Shown: positions 15,274-24,721 of the stretch, in pieces
How the letters are laid out: every line of letters begins with the position of its first letter
Numbering within the stretch: the first letter of the stretch is position 1
Source: Flavobacterium aeripolare
GTDB taxonomy: Bacteria; Bacteroidota; Bacteroidia; Flavobacteriales; Flavobacteriaceae
Length of the DNA stretch: 64,000 nucleotides
Direction of reading: 5' to 3'
Assembly (NCBI RefSeq): GCF_013294025.1
Contig: NZ_JABSNL010000001.1
Coordinates: forward strand, 292,095 to 356,094
Notes under the pieces: generated by a model
What the model was told of the DNA's origin: nothing
The model's input: the letters and a program-made list of their open reading frames with translations, nothing else
Databases searched by the model: none
Program-made: the position numbers and the translations under genes

Positions 15274-16467
15274 ATGACAAAAGCACATTACTTCAAGTTG
15301 ATTCTAATATTAGGATCTCTTACTGCTCTTGGACCTTTTTCTATTGATATGTATTTGCCTGGTTTTGCTCAAATTGCTACCGATTTAAACACAACTGTGG
15401 CAAGTGTGGCAATGACTTTATCTAGTTACTTCATTGGTATTTCTGCGGGACAATTATTATATGGCCCACTGCTCGATCGTTACGGTCGTAAAAAGCCACT
15501 GTTTATTGGGATGTTAGTCTATATTGCAGCTTCTCTAGGTTGCGTGTTTGTAAAAGATATCGATACTTTTATTGGACTGAGATTTATTCAAGCTGTGGGA
15601 AGTTGTGCTGCTACAGTTGCTTCTGTTTCAATGGTTCGTGACTTCTTTCCTGTGAAAGATATACCTAAAGTTTTCTCTCTGCTTATGTTGGTTGTAGGAT
15701 TATCTCCTATGCTCGCACCCACTGTAGGTGGATACGTAACCGACTGGTATGGTTGGCATATGGTGTTTGTTATTTTGATGTTTATTGGAATAATAATCAT
15801 GCTTGCAGCACAATTTGGACTACCCGATAGTTATGTGCCAGACACTACTATTTCGCTAAAGCCAAAGCCAATATTACTTAATTTTGCTAGTGTTTTAAAA
15901 GAACCTCAATTCTATACCTACGCGTTTACAGGGGCAATTGCATTCTCTGGTTTGTTTACATACGTAGCTGCATCTCCTATTGTATTTATGGATATTTATA
16001 AGGTAGATCCTAAAATGTACGGTTGGATTTTTGCATTCATGTCACTGAGTTTTATTCTTGCTAGTCAATTAAATTCGGTTTTATTAAAGTGGTACAGTAG
16101 CGAGCAGTTAATACTAGGTGCTTTAATCACGCAATCTGCCGTGGCTCTAGTCTTTTTATTTCTAGCGATTAATAACATGTTAGGGCTATATCAAACCATT
16201 ACTATGTTATTTTTATTCTTAGCATGTTTAGGAATATCAAACCCCAATACAGCCGGACTTACACTCGCTCCATTTACTAAAAACGCGGGTAGCGCGTCAG
16301 CATTGATGGGAGCTATACAATTAGGTTTAGGTGCGCTTGCTTCATTTGCAGTGGGGACATTTGTAAAAGAATCTATTTATCCAATGGTCATTATTATGGC
16401 AGCGTCAACTATCATTGCGTTAATTGTACTACTAATAGGAAAACGAAGAATTAAAATACAACACTAA
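15274..16467 (+). CDS. Bcr/CflA-family MFS drug exporter
   Basis: A 397-aa inner-membrane major-facilitator protein with about twelve hydrophobic helices. The opening GPFSIDMYLPGF is characteristic of the Bcr/CflA (DHA1) group, and the loop 2-3 motif A is seen as GPLLDRYGRKKP (about 68-79). Family members expel bicyclomycin, chloramphenicol or other amphiphiles by proton antiport; the substrate here is unknown. Length is normal. It is convergent with the NADH dehydrogenase gene, with 14 bp between stops. Confidence 0.92.
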   Translation: MTKAHYFKLILILGSLTALGPFSIDMYLPGFAQIATDLNTTVASVAMTLSSYFIGISAGQLLYGPLLDRYGRKKPLFIGMLVYIAASLGCVFVKDIDTFIGLRFIQAVGSCAATVASVSMVRDFFPVKDIPKVFSLLMLVVGLSPMLAPTVGGYVTDWYGWHMVFVILMFIGIIIMLAAQFGLPDSYVPDTTISLKPKPILLNFASVLKEPQFYTYAFTGAIAFSGLFTYVAASPIVFMDIYKVDPKMYGWIFAFMSLSFILASQLNSVLLKWYSSEQLILGALITQSAVALVFLFLAINNMLGLYQTITMLFLFLACLGISNPNTAGLTLAPFTKNAGSASALMGAIQLGLGALASFAVGTFVKESIYPMVIIMAASTIIALIVLLIGKRRIKIQH

Positions 16468-16474
16468 AATAAAA

Positions 16475-16495
16475 AAACAAGCTATAAGCTTGTTT
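16475..16495 (-). terminator. Terminator hairpin overlapping the end of the ndh gene
   Basis: AAACAAGCT-ATA-AGCTTGTTT: a perfect 9-bp stem followed on the minus strand by a T-run. The stop codon TAG (16482-16484) lies inside the hairpin, and the last four sense codons form most of its 5' arm. Confidence 0.8.
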
Positions 16496-17765
16496 CTTTA
16501 TTTAGTTTAACCTTTTTATCTGGTCTAATTATCATTCTTAAAGATTGATCACTAGCTAAGTAAGCAATCATCCAGTTATAAAAAGTTTTAACTCTATTGC
16601 GATAAGTGATTAGCGAAATTAGGTGAACAAATAGCCAGATACTCCATGCAAAAAATCCTTTGAAGTGCATTTTAGGCTTGGGTAGATCTACAACTGCCTT
16701 ATTTTTACCTATAATAGCCATCGATCCTTTATCATTATATTCAAAAGCTTTTAATGACTTGTTTTGCATCATTAACTTGAAATTCTTTGCCAAATTAATT
16801 CCTTGCTGAATAGCTACTTGTGCAACTTGTGGGTGTCCTTGCGGGAAATTTTTATCAGTTAATTGTAGACAAGTATCTCCTATCGCATATATATTAGTGG
16901 TAGCATTTACTTTATTGAATGCATCTGTTGCCATACGTCGACCGCGACCGTAACTTTCTAAAGGGATTCCTTCAAAAGTCATTGCCGAAACACCAGCGGC
17001 CCAGATTAAATTTTTTGTTTGAATTGTTTCTCCATTTTCTAAAAATACGGTGTCATCAACATAATCTAAAACGCGGTTGTTCAATTTTACAACTACGCCC
17101 AAATCTGTTAAAGCATTTAATGTATCTTTTTGAGAATCTTCACTCATGGGTGCCAATAAAGCGGGTCCACCATCGATGAGGTATATATTGCTGGCTGCAG
17201 TAGCCAGTTCTGGATATTCTTTCATGAAGACACTTTTCTTCATTTCGGCAAACATTCCTGACACTTCCACACCTGTAGGTCCTCCACCAGCGACTACAAT
17301 CGTTAATAGTTTACGACGCTCGCGCATGTCTTTACAAATGGCGGCTTTCTCTAAGTTCTTTAAGATAGTATTACGCATCACAATGGCATCGTTTAATGTC
17401 TTCATTGGGATGGCGTTTTTCTTCACATTCTCAATTCCAAAATAGCTAGTCTCTGCTCCTGTAGCAAAAACCAATTGATCATAGTGAAGTTCTCCGTTGT
17501 GCAAAATAACTTTATTCTCCTCAGGAACTACTTGCTGTAACTTTCCTAACCTAAACTGTAAGTTCTTTTTCCCAGCAAAAAATTTTCTAAAAGGATAACT
17601 TATACTTGAAGGTTCTAAGAAAGCTGTGGCTACCTGATATATTAAGGGAGGAAAAAAGTTGTAATTGTTCTTATCTACTAAAGTAACGTGCACGTCTTTT
17701 TGATCTAGTAGTTCTTTGGCTAGATTTAGACCTGCAAAACCTCCTCCTATAATAACAATTTCCAT
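16482..17765 (-). CDS. ndh: Type II NADH dehydrogenase (NDH-2), NAD(P)/FAD oxidoreductase
   Basis: A 427-aa peripheral membrane flavoprotein passing electrons from NADH to quinone without proton pumping. The FAD-binding motif IIGGGFAG lies at residues 5-12, a second Rossmann motif VVAGGGPTGVEVSG at about 160, and the FAD-closing AIGDTC at about 295. The C-terminal 60 residues (FFAWSIWLFVHLISLITYRNRV) supply the amphipathic membrane anchor of the Ndh family. Length is typical. It is a monocistronic minus-strand gene whose terminator overlaps its coding end. Confidence 0.92.
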   Translation of the reverse strand: MEIVIIGGGFAGLNLAKELLDQKDVHVTLVDKNNYNFFPPLIYQVATAFLEPSSISYPFRKFFAGKKNLQFRLGKLQQVVPEENKVILHNGELHYDQLVFATGAETSYFGIENVKKNAIPMKTLNDAIVMRNTILKNLEKAAICKDMRERRKLLTIVVAGGGPTGVEVSGMFAEMKKSVFMKEYPELATAASNIYLIDGGPALLAPMSEDSQKDTLNALTDLGVVVKLNNRVLDYVDDTVFLENGETIQTKNLIWAAGVSAMTFEGIPLESYGRGRRMATDAFNKVNATTNIYAIGDTCLQLTDKNFPQGHPQVAQVAIQQGINLAKNFKLMMQNKSLKAFEYNDKGSMAIIGKNKAVVDLPKPKMHFKGFFAWSIWLFVHLISLITYRNRVKTFYNWMIAYLASDQSLRMIIRPDKKVKLNKETSL

Positions 17766-18051
17766 ATGCGTGATTTTAAGGGTGTACTAATTTTTATTAA
17801 TCTTCTATTTAAATGCTACTTTTTACTATTCAAACTTTAAAATTTAAACAAAGTAATTATACTATGAATTACTTAATTAGCTGCTAAAAAATAAAGCTAT
17901 AAATATAGAGAATTTATAAAAAGCAGCTAAATCAAAACTATTAAAAAAGGGTTAAAATTATTTTACTACTTAAAAGAGACTCCTAATTAAAAAATTAACA
18001 TTCTACTTAGTGTATTCCTTTTTTTTGTAACTTGTACAAAACAAGTTGATT

Positions 18052-19356
18052 ATGAATATCAAACAAAAGTGGCTTGACTTAATAGGTACAGACAAGGAAT
18101 TTTCCCTAGAAAAGAGAATTTTCCATGGCGTATGTTTGATTACTTCTCTTGTTCTTTTAATTTCGTTTCCTGCTAACTTCTCTCTCGGTCTACTTATTTT
18201 TGGATACGTACTGCTAGTTGCACTAATATTATTACTGATTCTATTTTACTTCTCTAGATATAAGCAGCAGTCCCGCGCTACCTTCTCAATATTTGCGATT
18301 TGCATCTCAGCAATACTCATTATAGGATACCTCTTTAATTGCGGCATAAATGGTCCTATTATTTTAATTTTTGCAATAACTTTTATAATCTATGCTTCTA
18401 TCGTTAAAAAAGAGCAATTGCTTTTTTGGATGTTGTTTCAATTAGGGATTGCTTACAGTTTGCTCTTTTTAGAATATTGGTATCCAGACATGATCTATGT
18501 TCATTATGATCATCCGTCTTTTAGGTACTTTGATACCGCACTAACCCTAGGTATTTTGCTGCTAACGATATATTTAACAATACGTTATTTAAAGACAAAT
18601 TACAGACAGCAGCAAGAGTTGTATATTAGGAAGAATGAGGAACTACAAAAGGCAAATGCAACTAAAGACAAATTATTTGCCATCATATCTCACGATTTAC
18701 GTTCGCCTTTTAATGCTTTAATTGGCTTAAGCCAAATTTTAAAAGAGCAACAAAACGAACTAGCAGAAATCGAGAAAGAAGAATTTGTAAATGCCATTTA
18801 TGATACCTCTACAAAAACATATAATTTGTTACAGAATCTTCTTGAGTGGTCACTTTCGCAAACAAACGAAATTCAATTTTCGCCACAGCTTATTAGTCTC
18901 AAAGATTTTATTCCTCAAGCCTTAGCAATGCCACTAGAGGTTGCAAGTAGCAAGCAAATTACAATTAACTTTAACATATTTGAAAATCACAGTATTGTTG
19001 CAGACAAGAATATGATGCAAACTGTACTTCGTAATTTAGTTTCTAACGCCATAAAATTTACAGCTGTGGGTGGAAAGATTTGCATTAGTTCCCTAATCGA
19101 TCATGAGGGTACCACATTACTAATCTCTGACAATGGCCTAGGTATGAGCGAGGATACTTTGAAACATTTATTTGATGAATCTGGAACTCATAAAAGTGAG
19201 GAGCATATAGAGGAAAGAGGCACAGGATTAGGATTACTGTTATGTCGTGACTTTATTTCAAAGCATGATGGACACATATGGGCAGAAAGTGTGCAAGGAA
19301 AAGGCAGTACCTTCTATGTATTCTTAAAGAAATCGTGTGAAAAATCAAACGTGTAA
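18052..19356 (+). CDS. Orphan membrane sensor histidine kinase
   Basis: A 434-aa kinase: about six N-terminal hydrophobic helices (residues 20-180) with almost no periplasmic part, a short coiled segment, then HisKA with the phospho-acceptor His214 in ISHDLRSPF, and HATPase_c with the N box VSNAIKFTAVG, DNGLGMS and GTGLGLLLC. No HAMP or receiver domain. I chose the ATG at 18052; a TTG two codons earlier is in frame. No response regulator is adjacent, so the partner is elsewhere. The signal is unknown. Confidence 0.9.
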   Translation: MNIKQKWLDLIGTDKEFSLEKRIFHGVCLITSLVLLISFPANFSLGLLIFGYVLLVALILLLILFYFSRYKQQSRATFSIFAICISAILIIGYLFNCGINGPIILIFAITFIIYASIVKKEQLLFWMLFQLGIAYSLLFLEYWYPDMIYVHYDHPSFRYFDTALTLGILLLTIYLTIRYLKTNYRQQQELYIRKNEELQKANATKDKLFAIISHDLRSPFNALIGLSQILKEQQNELAEIEKEEFVNAIYDTSTKTYNLLQNLLEWSLSQTNEIQFSPQLISLKDFIPQALAMPLEVASSKQITINFNIFENHSIVADKNMMQTVLRNLVSNAIKFTAVGGKICISSLIDHEGTTLLISDNGLGMSEDTLKHLFDESGTHKSEEHIEERGTGLGLLLCRDFISKHDGHIWAESVQGKGSTFYVFLKKSCEKSNV

Positions 19357-19369
19357 TAAAAATAAAAAA

Positions 19370-19404
19370 AACCATTACATACTCCTTGAAGTATTGTAAT
19401 GGTT
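19370..19404 (-). terminator. Terminator of the DEAD-box helicase gene
   Basis: AACCATTACA pairs with TGTAATGGTT, extendable through TACT/AGTA; on the minus strand it is followed by a run of eight T. It lies between the convergent kinase and helicase genes. Confidence 0.82.
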
Positions 19405-19424
19405 GATAATCTAGGAAACAGCTT

Positions 19425-20768
19425 TTATTTCTGTTTCATCTTTTGTCTTTTGACTGGTTTCTCTACCGGCTCATTTTTATTTTGCAAAATATAATTAGCC
19501 ATTAATTTTTCGATCAATTCCTCTTTAGTCAGATGATGGAAAACCGTTTTTACTTTAGTTTTTAAGTCTGCATCAATTTCATGATTAGGCTTAGTTTTGA
19601 ATATTTGCTTTGCCCATAATAACATGTTGTTGTCTTCAATACTTGCGGCACTTGGTTTCTTGAATTGGGTAAATTTAATACCTAACTCTCTTTCAAAATC
19701 AACTATTTCTTTTTCTTCTTCAGGTTGTAATACTGTCAAAGAAAGCCCCTTTGCTCCTGCTCTTGCAGTTCTACCACTACGGTGAACGTAAGCTTCATAA
19801 GCATCTGGTAAATGGTAATTCACAACATACGAAATTTCTTTTACGTCAATTCCTCTCGCTGCAAGATCCGTAGCTACTAATATATTGATATGTCCTTCAC
19901 GAAATTGTTCCATTATACGATCACGAATTCCTTGTGACAAACTACCGTGTAGTGCTCCAGATGAGAAGCGATTGATTGCTAAATTTTTAGCTAATTTGTT
20001 TACAGCAGCTTTTGTTTTACAAAAGATGATTCCGCGTTCGCCTTCTTTCGAATTTAAAAAATGCATTAAAACATCTAATTTCTCGATTGGATCAACTACA
20101 ATATATTCATGGTCGATACCTTGATTTCCCACAGTCTCCATGCTAGCACTTACTTGCACTACATTTTTATTCAAGTAATTTTGAACTAACTGCTTGATTG
20201 TACCTGGTAAGGTTGCCGAAAACAAAAATGTACGGTGCTCCTTAGGCAATTCTGCTACAATTTCGTCTAAACTTTCTTTCAAGATAGAAACCATTTCATC
20301 AGCTTCGTCAAGAACAAGAAAGTTAGTTTCTTTCAAATTTATTGCTTTGCGCTGAATCAAATCAATTAAACGTCCCGGAGTTGCTACAACAATATGAGTA
20401 GGCTGTGATAAACGCTCTATTTGCGGTTTGATAGGAATACCTCCACAAGTTGCTGCTATAGAAACTTCAGGTAAATACTTAGCAAAATCCTCTAGGTTTT
20501 TAAATATTTGTTGTCCTAGCTCTCTTGTAGGAACAAGAATAATGGCTTGAACGTTCGTTGCAGCGCTGTCTATTAATTGTAAAAGTGGTAATCCAAACGC
20601 AGCTGTTTTACCAGTTCCGGTTTTTGCCAGACCAACTAAGTCCGTTTTATTTTGCAATAGTAACGGAATTGTTAATTCTTGAATTTCTGTTGGAGTAACA
20701 ATTTTCAATTCGGTAAGTGACTTTAAGATAGGAGATGCAATTCCTAAATCTGAGAATTGTTTTGACAT
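19425..20768 (-). CDS. DEAD-box ATP-dependent RNA helicase
   Basis: A 447-aa superfamily 2 RNA helicase. In order: FSDLGI and the Q motif TPTEIQ (residues 5-31), Walker A AKTGTGKT, motif II VLDEADEM, motif III FSATLPG, then the second RecA lobe with HRSGRTARAG. A basic tail (KPVKRQKMKQK) replaces the longer extension of RhlE or CsdA. Family roles are RNA unwinding in ribosome assembly or mRNA decay, often cold-linked. It is monocistronic with its own terminator; the exact orthologue cannot be named from sequence alone. Confidence 0.94.
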   Translation of the reverse strand: MSKQFSDLGIASPILKSLTELKIVTPTEIQELTIPLLLQNKTDLVGLAKTGTGKTAAFGLPLLQLIDSAATNVQAIILVPTRELGQQIFKNLEDFAKYLPEVSIAATCGGIPIKPQIERLSQPTHIVVATPGRLIDLIQRKAINLKETNFLVLDEADEMVSILKESLDEIVAELPKEHRTFLFSATLPGTIKQLVQNYLNKNVVQVSASMETVGNQGIDHEYIVVDPIEKLDVLMHFLNSKEGERGIIFCKTKAAVNKLAKNLAINRFSSGALHGSLSQGIRDRIMEQFREGHINILVATDLAARGIDVKEISYVVNYHLPDAYEAYVHRSGRTARAGAKGLSLTVLQPEEEKEIVDFERELGIKFTQFKKPSAASIEDNNMLLWAKQIFKTKPNHEIDADLKTKVKTVFHHLTKEELIEKLMANYILQNKNEPVEKPVKRQKMKQK

Positions 20769-20831
20769 TTGTTTGGATTTATTATTTTATAAAAAACAGG
20801 GCATTTGTATATAGGGTTTCTAGTTTTTGCA

Positions 20832-20888
20832 GTCCTTTTAGGAACGCAGCACTAGGTAGCTATCCCGATGGCTGCCGGGAAGCTCCTT
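20832..20888. repeat. Fragment of a Flavobacterium-type intergenic repeat
   Basis: The spacer between the two helicase genes contains TAGGAACGCAGC and TAGCTATCCCGA..TCGG-like segments with an internal hairpin TCCCG/CGGGA, distinctly more G/C-rich than its surroundings. It shares the TCCCG/CGGGA and GAAGCTCC style with the element at 34419-34522. Assignment as the same family is tentative. Confidence 0.4.
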
Positions 20889-20891
20889 ATT

Positions 20892-22439
20892 TTATTCCTC
20901 GTCATCAGGTTCGTTCATGATTTTCTCACGATACTTTTTCCCAATTAATAAGGTCATTTTTAATTTGTAATCGTCAACAAGCCATTCGCGGTAGTTCTTA
21001 CTGCATTGACTAAGACACTTTGAATAGCGCTTTATACGACAATCAATATCTTCGTCTAGCTCTTTACCTAATGATTTAGCTTCTTGTAACGTCTCTGTAT
21101 TATCAACACACATTGCTGCATGTTGCTCCAGTGATTTTTCAAGAACAACCTTAGATCGTAGGTTTTGTGCTATGGCAAGCTTGTGCTCCTCATCTACATC
21201 AAAAGTTACCTCGGCAGTTTTACTAAATTTAGCACGTAATTCTGGAGGCATTGCATATTTAAAGTACAATTCAATCTCAGTATCATCACGCAAGTTCTCT
21301 AAATAAAATTCTGGTGATTTAAAGATATGTTGCCAGTTTACAGGTTCACTCCACAACCCAAAACGAGCTGCATTGTTTCCTAAATCAATTACTGAGAACA
21401 TGTCTTTATTTGGCAATTTACGCGATCCACGACCGATCATTTGGTAATATAACGTCAAGGATTTAGTTGCTCTATTCAATATAATAGTTTCTACAGTAGG
21501 CTCATCAAATCCAGTAGTCAAAATCCCTACAGAGGTTAAAATTGCATCTGGCGTATGCTTGAACCAGTGTAGTATTTCTTTTCTCTCTTCAGTACTACTC
21601 GTATTGTCTAAATGACGAATAGGATATCCTGCTTCTCTAAAAGTTTCATATACATATAATGATGTATTGATACCATTGTTAAAAATCAAGGTCTTTTTAC
21701 CTAATGACTTTTCGGTATAAGCATGCAGTAATTTCTCTTGCATCGCCATATTAGTATACAAATCATCAGATGATTTAACGGTATAGTCTCCGTTGATACC
21801 TACCTTTAATGAAGTAAGACCCACATCATAACTATAAGTGATGGCTTTTGCCAAGAATCCATTGTCGATTAACGAACTTATCGTATCACCTACGATTAAT
21901 TCATCATAACTTTGATGCATTGGTAATTTTATATTCGAACTCAAAGGTGTTGCGGTAACACCTAAAATAAATGCGTTTTTAAATGAGCTTAATAATTTTC
22001 TAAAGGAGTTATAATGCGCCTCATCGATAATAACCAAACCTATATTATCAAGGTGTAATTTTTCATCGTTGATACGATTTTTTAAAGTTTCGACCATAGC
22101 AACAAAACAAGAGTACTCGTTTTGATCTGGAAGCTCTTTTACCTTACTATTGATGATTTTGTTTTTTACATCAAAACCTTTCAACATTTTTGAAGTTTGC
22201 TTACACAACTCGATACGGTGTGTTAAAACAACTACTTTCTTGTCATTATTAGCCAAGTATCTACGTACAATCTCAGAGAAAATCACCGTTTTTCCTCCAC
22301 CTGTAGGAAGTTGGTACAGCAAATGGTGCTTCTTGGGTGCAGTATCGATACGTTCAAAAATGGCATCAATGTCATTTTGTTGGTATGCGTAAAGTTGTTT
22401 TTTAGTTTCTTTTTTTTCTTCTATTGAATTTTCAAACAT
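20892..22439 (-). CDS. DEAD/DEAH-box helicase of the XPB/type III restriction-like SF2 group
   Basis: A 515-aa superfamily 2 helicase with ResIII-type lobes. Q-like LYAYQQNDIDAI lies at about 16-27, Walker A LPTGGGKT at about 44-51, motif II VIIDEAHYNS at about 133, motif III GVTATPL, and motif VI QMIGRGSRK in lobe 2. About 110 C-terminal residues beyond the core are rich in charge and Cys (YSKCLSQCSKNY) and of unknown role. No restriction or modification partner is adjacent, so it is likely a stand-alone DNA or RNA helicase as in many Bacteroidetes. Confidence 0.88.
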   Translation of the reverse strand: MFENSIEEKKETKKQLYAYQQNDIDAIFERIDTAPKKHHLLYQLPTGGGKTVIFSEIVRRYLANNDKKVVVLTHRIELCKQTSKMLKGFDVKNKIINSKVKELPDQNEYSCFVAMVETLKNRINDEKLHLDNIGLVIIDEAHYNSFRKLLSSFKNAFILGVTATPLSSNIKLPMHQSYDELIVGDTISSLIDNGFLAKAITYSYDVGLTSLKVGINGDYTVKSSDDLYTNMAMQEKLLHAYTEKSLGKKTLIFNNGINTSLYVYETFREAGYPIRHLDNTSSTEERKEILHWFKHTPDAILTSVGILTTGFDEPTVETIILNRATKSLTLYYQMIGRGSRKLPNKDMFSVIDLGNNAARFGLWSEPVNWQHIFKSPEFYLENLRDDTEIELYFKYAMPPELRAKFSKTAEVTFDVDEEHKLAIAQNLRSKVVLEKSLEQHAAMCVDNTETLQEAKSLGKELDEDIDCRIKRYSKCLSQCSKNYREWLVDDYKLKMTLLIGKKYREKIMNEPDDEE

Positions 22440-22459
22440 TGCTTTTTCTTGGGTTTTTG

Positions 22460-22467
22460 CAAAAATA
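22460..22467 (-). promoter_or_regulatory. -7 promoter box of the SF2 helicase
   Basis: Minus-strand TATTTTTG, exact TAnnTTTG match, 21 bp before the ATG. Confidence 0.55.
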
Positions 22468-22551
22468 CACCGAAAAAACAGTTTATCAGCAGTAATTTCG
22501 ATAAAATATAATGCTAACCTTAAATAAAATTGATTTATAGTGGAATTACAC

Positions 22552-23073
22552 TCATAATCGTTCTAAAACTGCTTCAAATTGCCCTTTATTCTTCCATTTT
22601 AACCTTTTTGCCTCTTCATAAATAGCTGTAAATCTCCCGTTAAATTCTGAAAACACACCATTTGAGACCGCATATTGCGTCGCTTGCTCAAAAGAATTCA
22701 ACATGCTTTTAAAAAACAATTCTTGAATAATCGTATTTTCTGAAGCATAGGTTTGGGCAATTTCGATATTGTACAACATTAAGTTAGTAACTACAAATGG
22801 GTCTACACCTAATACTATAAAGTGCTTGATGATTTTTTGAGCCACAGATCTACGCATCTTAGCTTTCGGTTTTTTGCGGCCTTTTTTCAAAGGGAAATAT
22901 TCATGCGAAATTTTAAGCTTGGCTTCCTGCAGCAGTTTCTCTTCCTTTGGATTAAAAACAAAATCATAATACACTTTTACTGGAGGGAATTTGTCATACA
23001 AATCTACCAACTGCTCCTCTAATTGTTCCTTAGTAAGAGTAGCTATATATTTTTTTAAATCTCGTTTACTCAT
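22552..23073 (-). CDS. Hypothetical protein, DUF6155-like
   Basis: A 173-aa soluble, strongly basic and helical protein. It starts SKRDLKKYIATLTKEQLEEQL, which looks like a short helical repeat, then YYDFVFNPKEEKLL and a Lys-rich stretch KKGRKKPKAKMRR at about 80. This matches my memory of the DUF6155 family of Flavobacteriia, whose function is not known. The gene is monocistronic with a -7 box 22 bp upstream, and is divergent from the DUF3817-mscS operon. Confidence 0.72.
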   Translation of the reverse strand: MSKRDLKKYIATLTKEQLEEQLVDLYDKFPPVKVYYDFVFNPKEEKLLQEAKLKISHEYFPLKKGRKKPKAKMRRSVAQKIIKHFIVLGVDPFVVTNLMLYNIEIAQTYASENTIIQELFFKSMLNSFEQATQYAVSNGVFSEFNGRFTAIYEEAKRLKWKNKGQFEAVLERL

Positions 23074-23094
23074 AGTGCTTCAATTTTACTACCA

Positions 23095-23102
23095 CAAAGT
23101 TA
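23095..23102 (-). promoter_or_regulatory. -7 promoter box of the DUF6155-like gene
   Basis: Minus-strand TAACTTTG, exact TAnnTTTG match. Confidence 0.55.
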
Positions 23103-23145
23103 AATTACTTTAGGCAGCAATGCCATTATAATGAATCATAATACT

Positions 23146-23153
23146 TAATTTTG
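23146..23153 (+). promoter_or_regulatory. -7 promoter box of the DUF3817-mscS operon
   Basis: TAATTTTG, exact TAnnTTTG match, 26 bp before the ATG at 23179. Confidence 0.55.
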
Positions 23154-23178
23154 CGGTTTATTACTTAAAATTATCTCC

Positions 23179-23463
23179 ATGCTCAAGCTTTTTAAAATTG
23201 TCGCAATCCTTGAAGGAATTTCTTATCTTGTACTGTTTTCAAATATGTTGTTTATAAAACCAACAAATTTTGAATTATATCACACCTTATTATACCCTAT
23301 TGGTATGAGTCACGGAGTGCTTTTTATAGGATACCTATTATTAGCTGCGCTTTTAAAAAAGAGTATGGGCTGGTCATTCACAACGTTTGGTATTATTTTA
23401 GTTGCTTCATTAATTCCTTTTGGAACTTTTTATATCGAACAGAAATACCTGAAAAATGTATAA
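23179..23463 (+). CDS. DUF3817-family small membrane protein
   Basis: A 94-aa integral membrane protein with three hydrophobic helices. The diagnostic pattern is an opening FKIVAILEGISYLVL helix followed by YPIGMSHGVLFIGY, as in DUF3817 proteins. Function is unknown; homologues are often next to transporters. Its last codons overlap the start of the mechanosensitive channel gene by 8 bp, so the two are translationally coupled. Confidence 0.88.
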   Translation: MLKLFKIVAILEGISYLVLFSNMLFIKPTNFELYHTLLYPIGMSHGVLFIGYLLLAALLKKSMGWSFTTFGIILVASLIPFGTFYIEQKYLKNV

Positions 23464-24712
23464 AACAATCGAAAAAGTATTTGGTTTTCTATATCCTATG
23501 TTTAGGAAATGGGGAATGGGATACAGTTTTTCTTCTTACTTAAGCTTGTTCATCAACATTGCCTTGTTGTGTGTCTTAGCTTATGGTATCTATATTATTT
23601 TTCGTCTTATACTTGTTACAATTATTGTTTTTATTGCACAACGAACAAAGACACAATTTGATGATTTTTTAGTTTCGAATAAAACAGCAAAGTACATTGC
23701 ACATCTAATTCCGCTATTGTTCATCTATAAATCTGTTCCCGTTATTCTTGAAAAATTTGAATATTGGGAGAGTATTTTTGGTAAACTAATTGGAATATAT
23801 ATCGTTTTTCTAGTCTTATGGATTGTAAGAACCGTTTTTAATGCGTTAAGAGATTACTTAAAACAAAAGCCACGTTACAGTGACAAGCCTATTGATAGTT
23901 TCATTCAAGTAATCATGATTGTGCTATGGATGGTGGGAGTTACCGTGATTATCTCTAAATTATTTGATCTACAGTTTAAAGAACTTTTAACCACATTAGG
24001 AGCTGTCTCAGCATTAATTATTTTGATTTTTAGAGATATCATCTTAGGGTTTGTGGCTAGTGTACAGGTGTCTATAAATGATATGGTTCGAATAGGAGAC
24101 TGGATTACAATGGACAAGTTTGGTGCCGATGGAGATGTTATAGAAATCAACTTGACTACGGTAAAAGTGCGAAATTTTGACAACACAACCACTACGATTC
24201 CTACGTATAGTTTGAGTTCTGATTCCTTTCAAAACTGGAGAGGAATGCTAAAATCAGACGGGCGTAGAATAAAAAGACATATTCTAATAAAGAGTAGTAG
24301 TATTCGATTTCTATCTGATGCTGAGTTAACAAAGTTAAAAAGCATTGGCTTAATTAGTGCGTATATTGATACTCGAAAAATCGAAATCGAGAAGTTTAAC
24401 TTAGATAACAATGTTGACAAGTCCCTAGCAATCAACGGTCGCAACATGACAAATTTAGGACTTTTCAGAAAATACATCACACAATATCTACGTAACCATC
24501 CTGCATTAAATCAAGAGATGCTTTTAATGTGTAGGCAGCTGCAATCTACTGCTCAGGGAGTTCCTATCGAAATTTATGCTTTTTCAAGCGACAAACGATG
24601 GGAGAACTATGAGTATGTAATGTCTGATGTGTTTGACCATATTTTTGCCTCGGTTAAATACTTTGATTTAGAAGTTTTTGAACTCCCTTCAAAAGGAACT
24701 TACACTGCATAA
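23456..24712 (+). CDS. MscS-family mechanosensitive ion channel (YbdG-like)
   Basis: A 418-aa inner-membrane channel: about five hydrophobic helices in residues 25-180, then the pore helix and beta domain (LTTLGAVSALIILIFRDIIL, and VRIGDWITM followed by GDVIEINLTTVKVR and TIPTYSLSSDSFQNW). The long cytoplasmic domain without an extra N-terminal module resembles YbdG rather than MscS. It opens under membrane tension to protect against hypo-osmotic shock. It overlaps the DUF3817 gene and is followed 9 bp later by an acetyltransferase. Confidence 0.92.
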   Translation: MYKTIEKVFGFLYPMFRKWGMGYSFSSYLSLFINIALLCVLAYGIYIIFRLILVTIIVFIAQRTKTQFDDFLVSNKTAKYIAHLIPLLFIYKSVPVILEKFEYWESIFGKLIGIYIVFLVLWIVRTVFNALRDYLKQKPRYSDKPIDSFIQVIMIVLWMVGVTVIISKLFDLQFKELLTTLGAVSALIILIFRDIILGFVASVQVSINDMVRIGDWITMDKFGADGDVIEINLTTVKVRNFDNTTTTIPTYSLSSDSFQNWRGMLKSDGRRIKRHILIKSSSIRFLSDAELTKLKSIGLISAYIDTRKIEIEKFNLDNNVDKSLAINGRNMTNLGLFRKYITQYLRNHPALNQEMLLMCRQLQSTAQGVPIEIYAFSSDKRWENYEYVMSDVFDHIFASVKYFDLEVFELPSKGTYTA

Positions 24713-24721
24713 ACCATAGCT

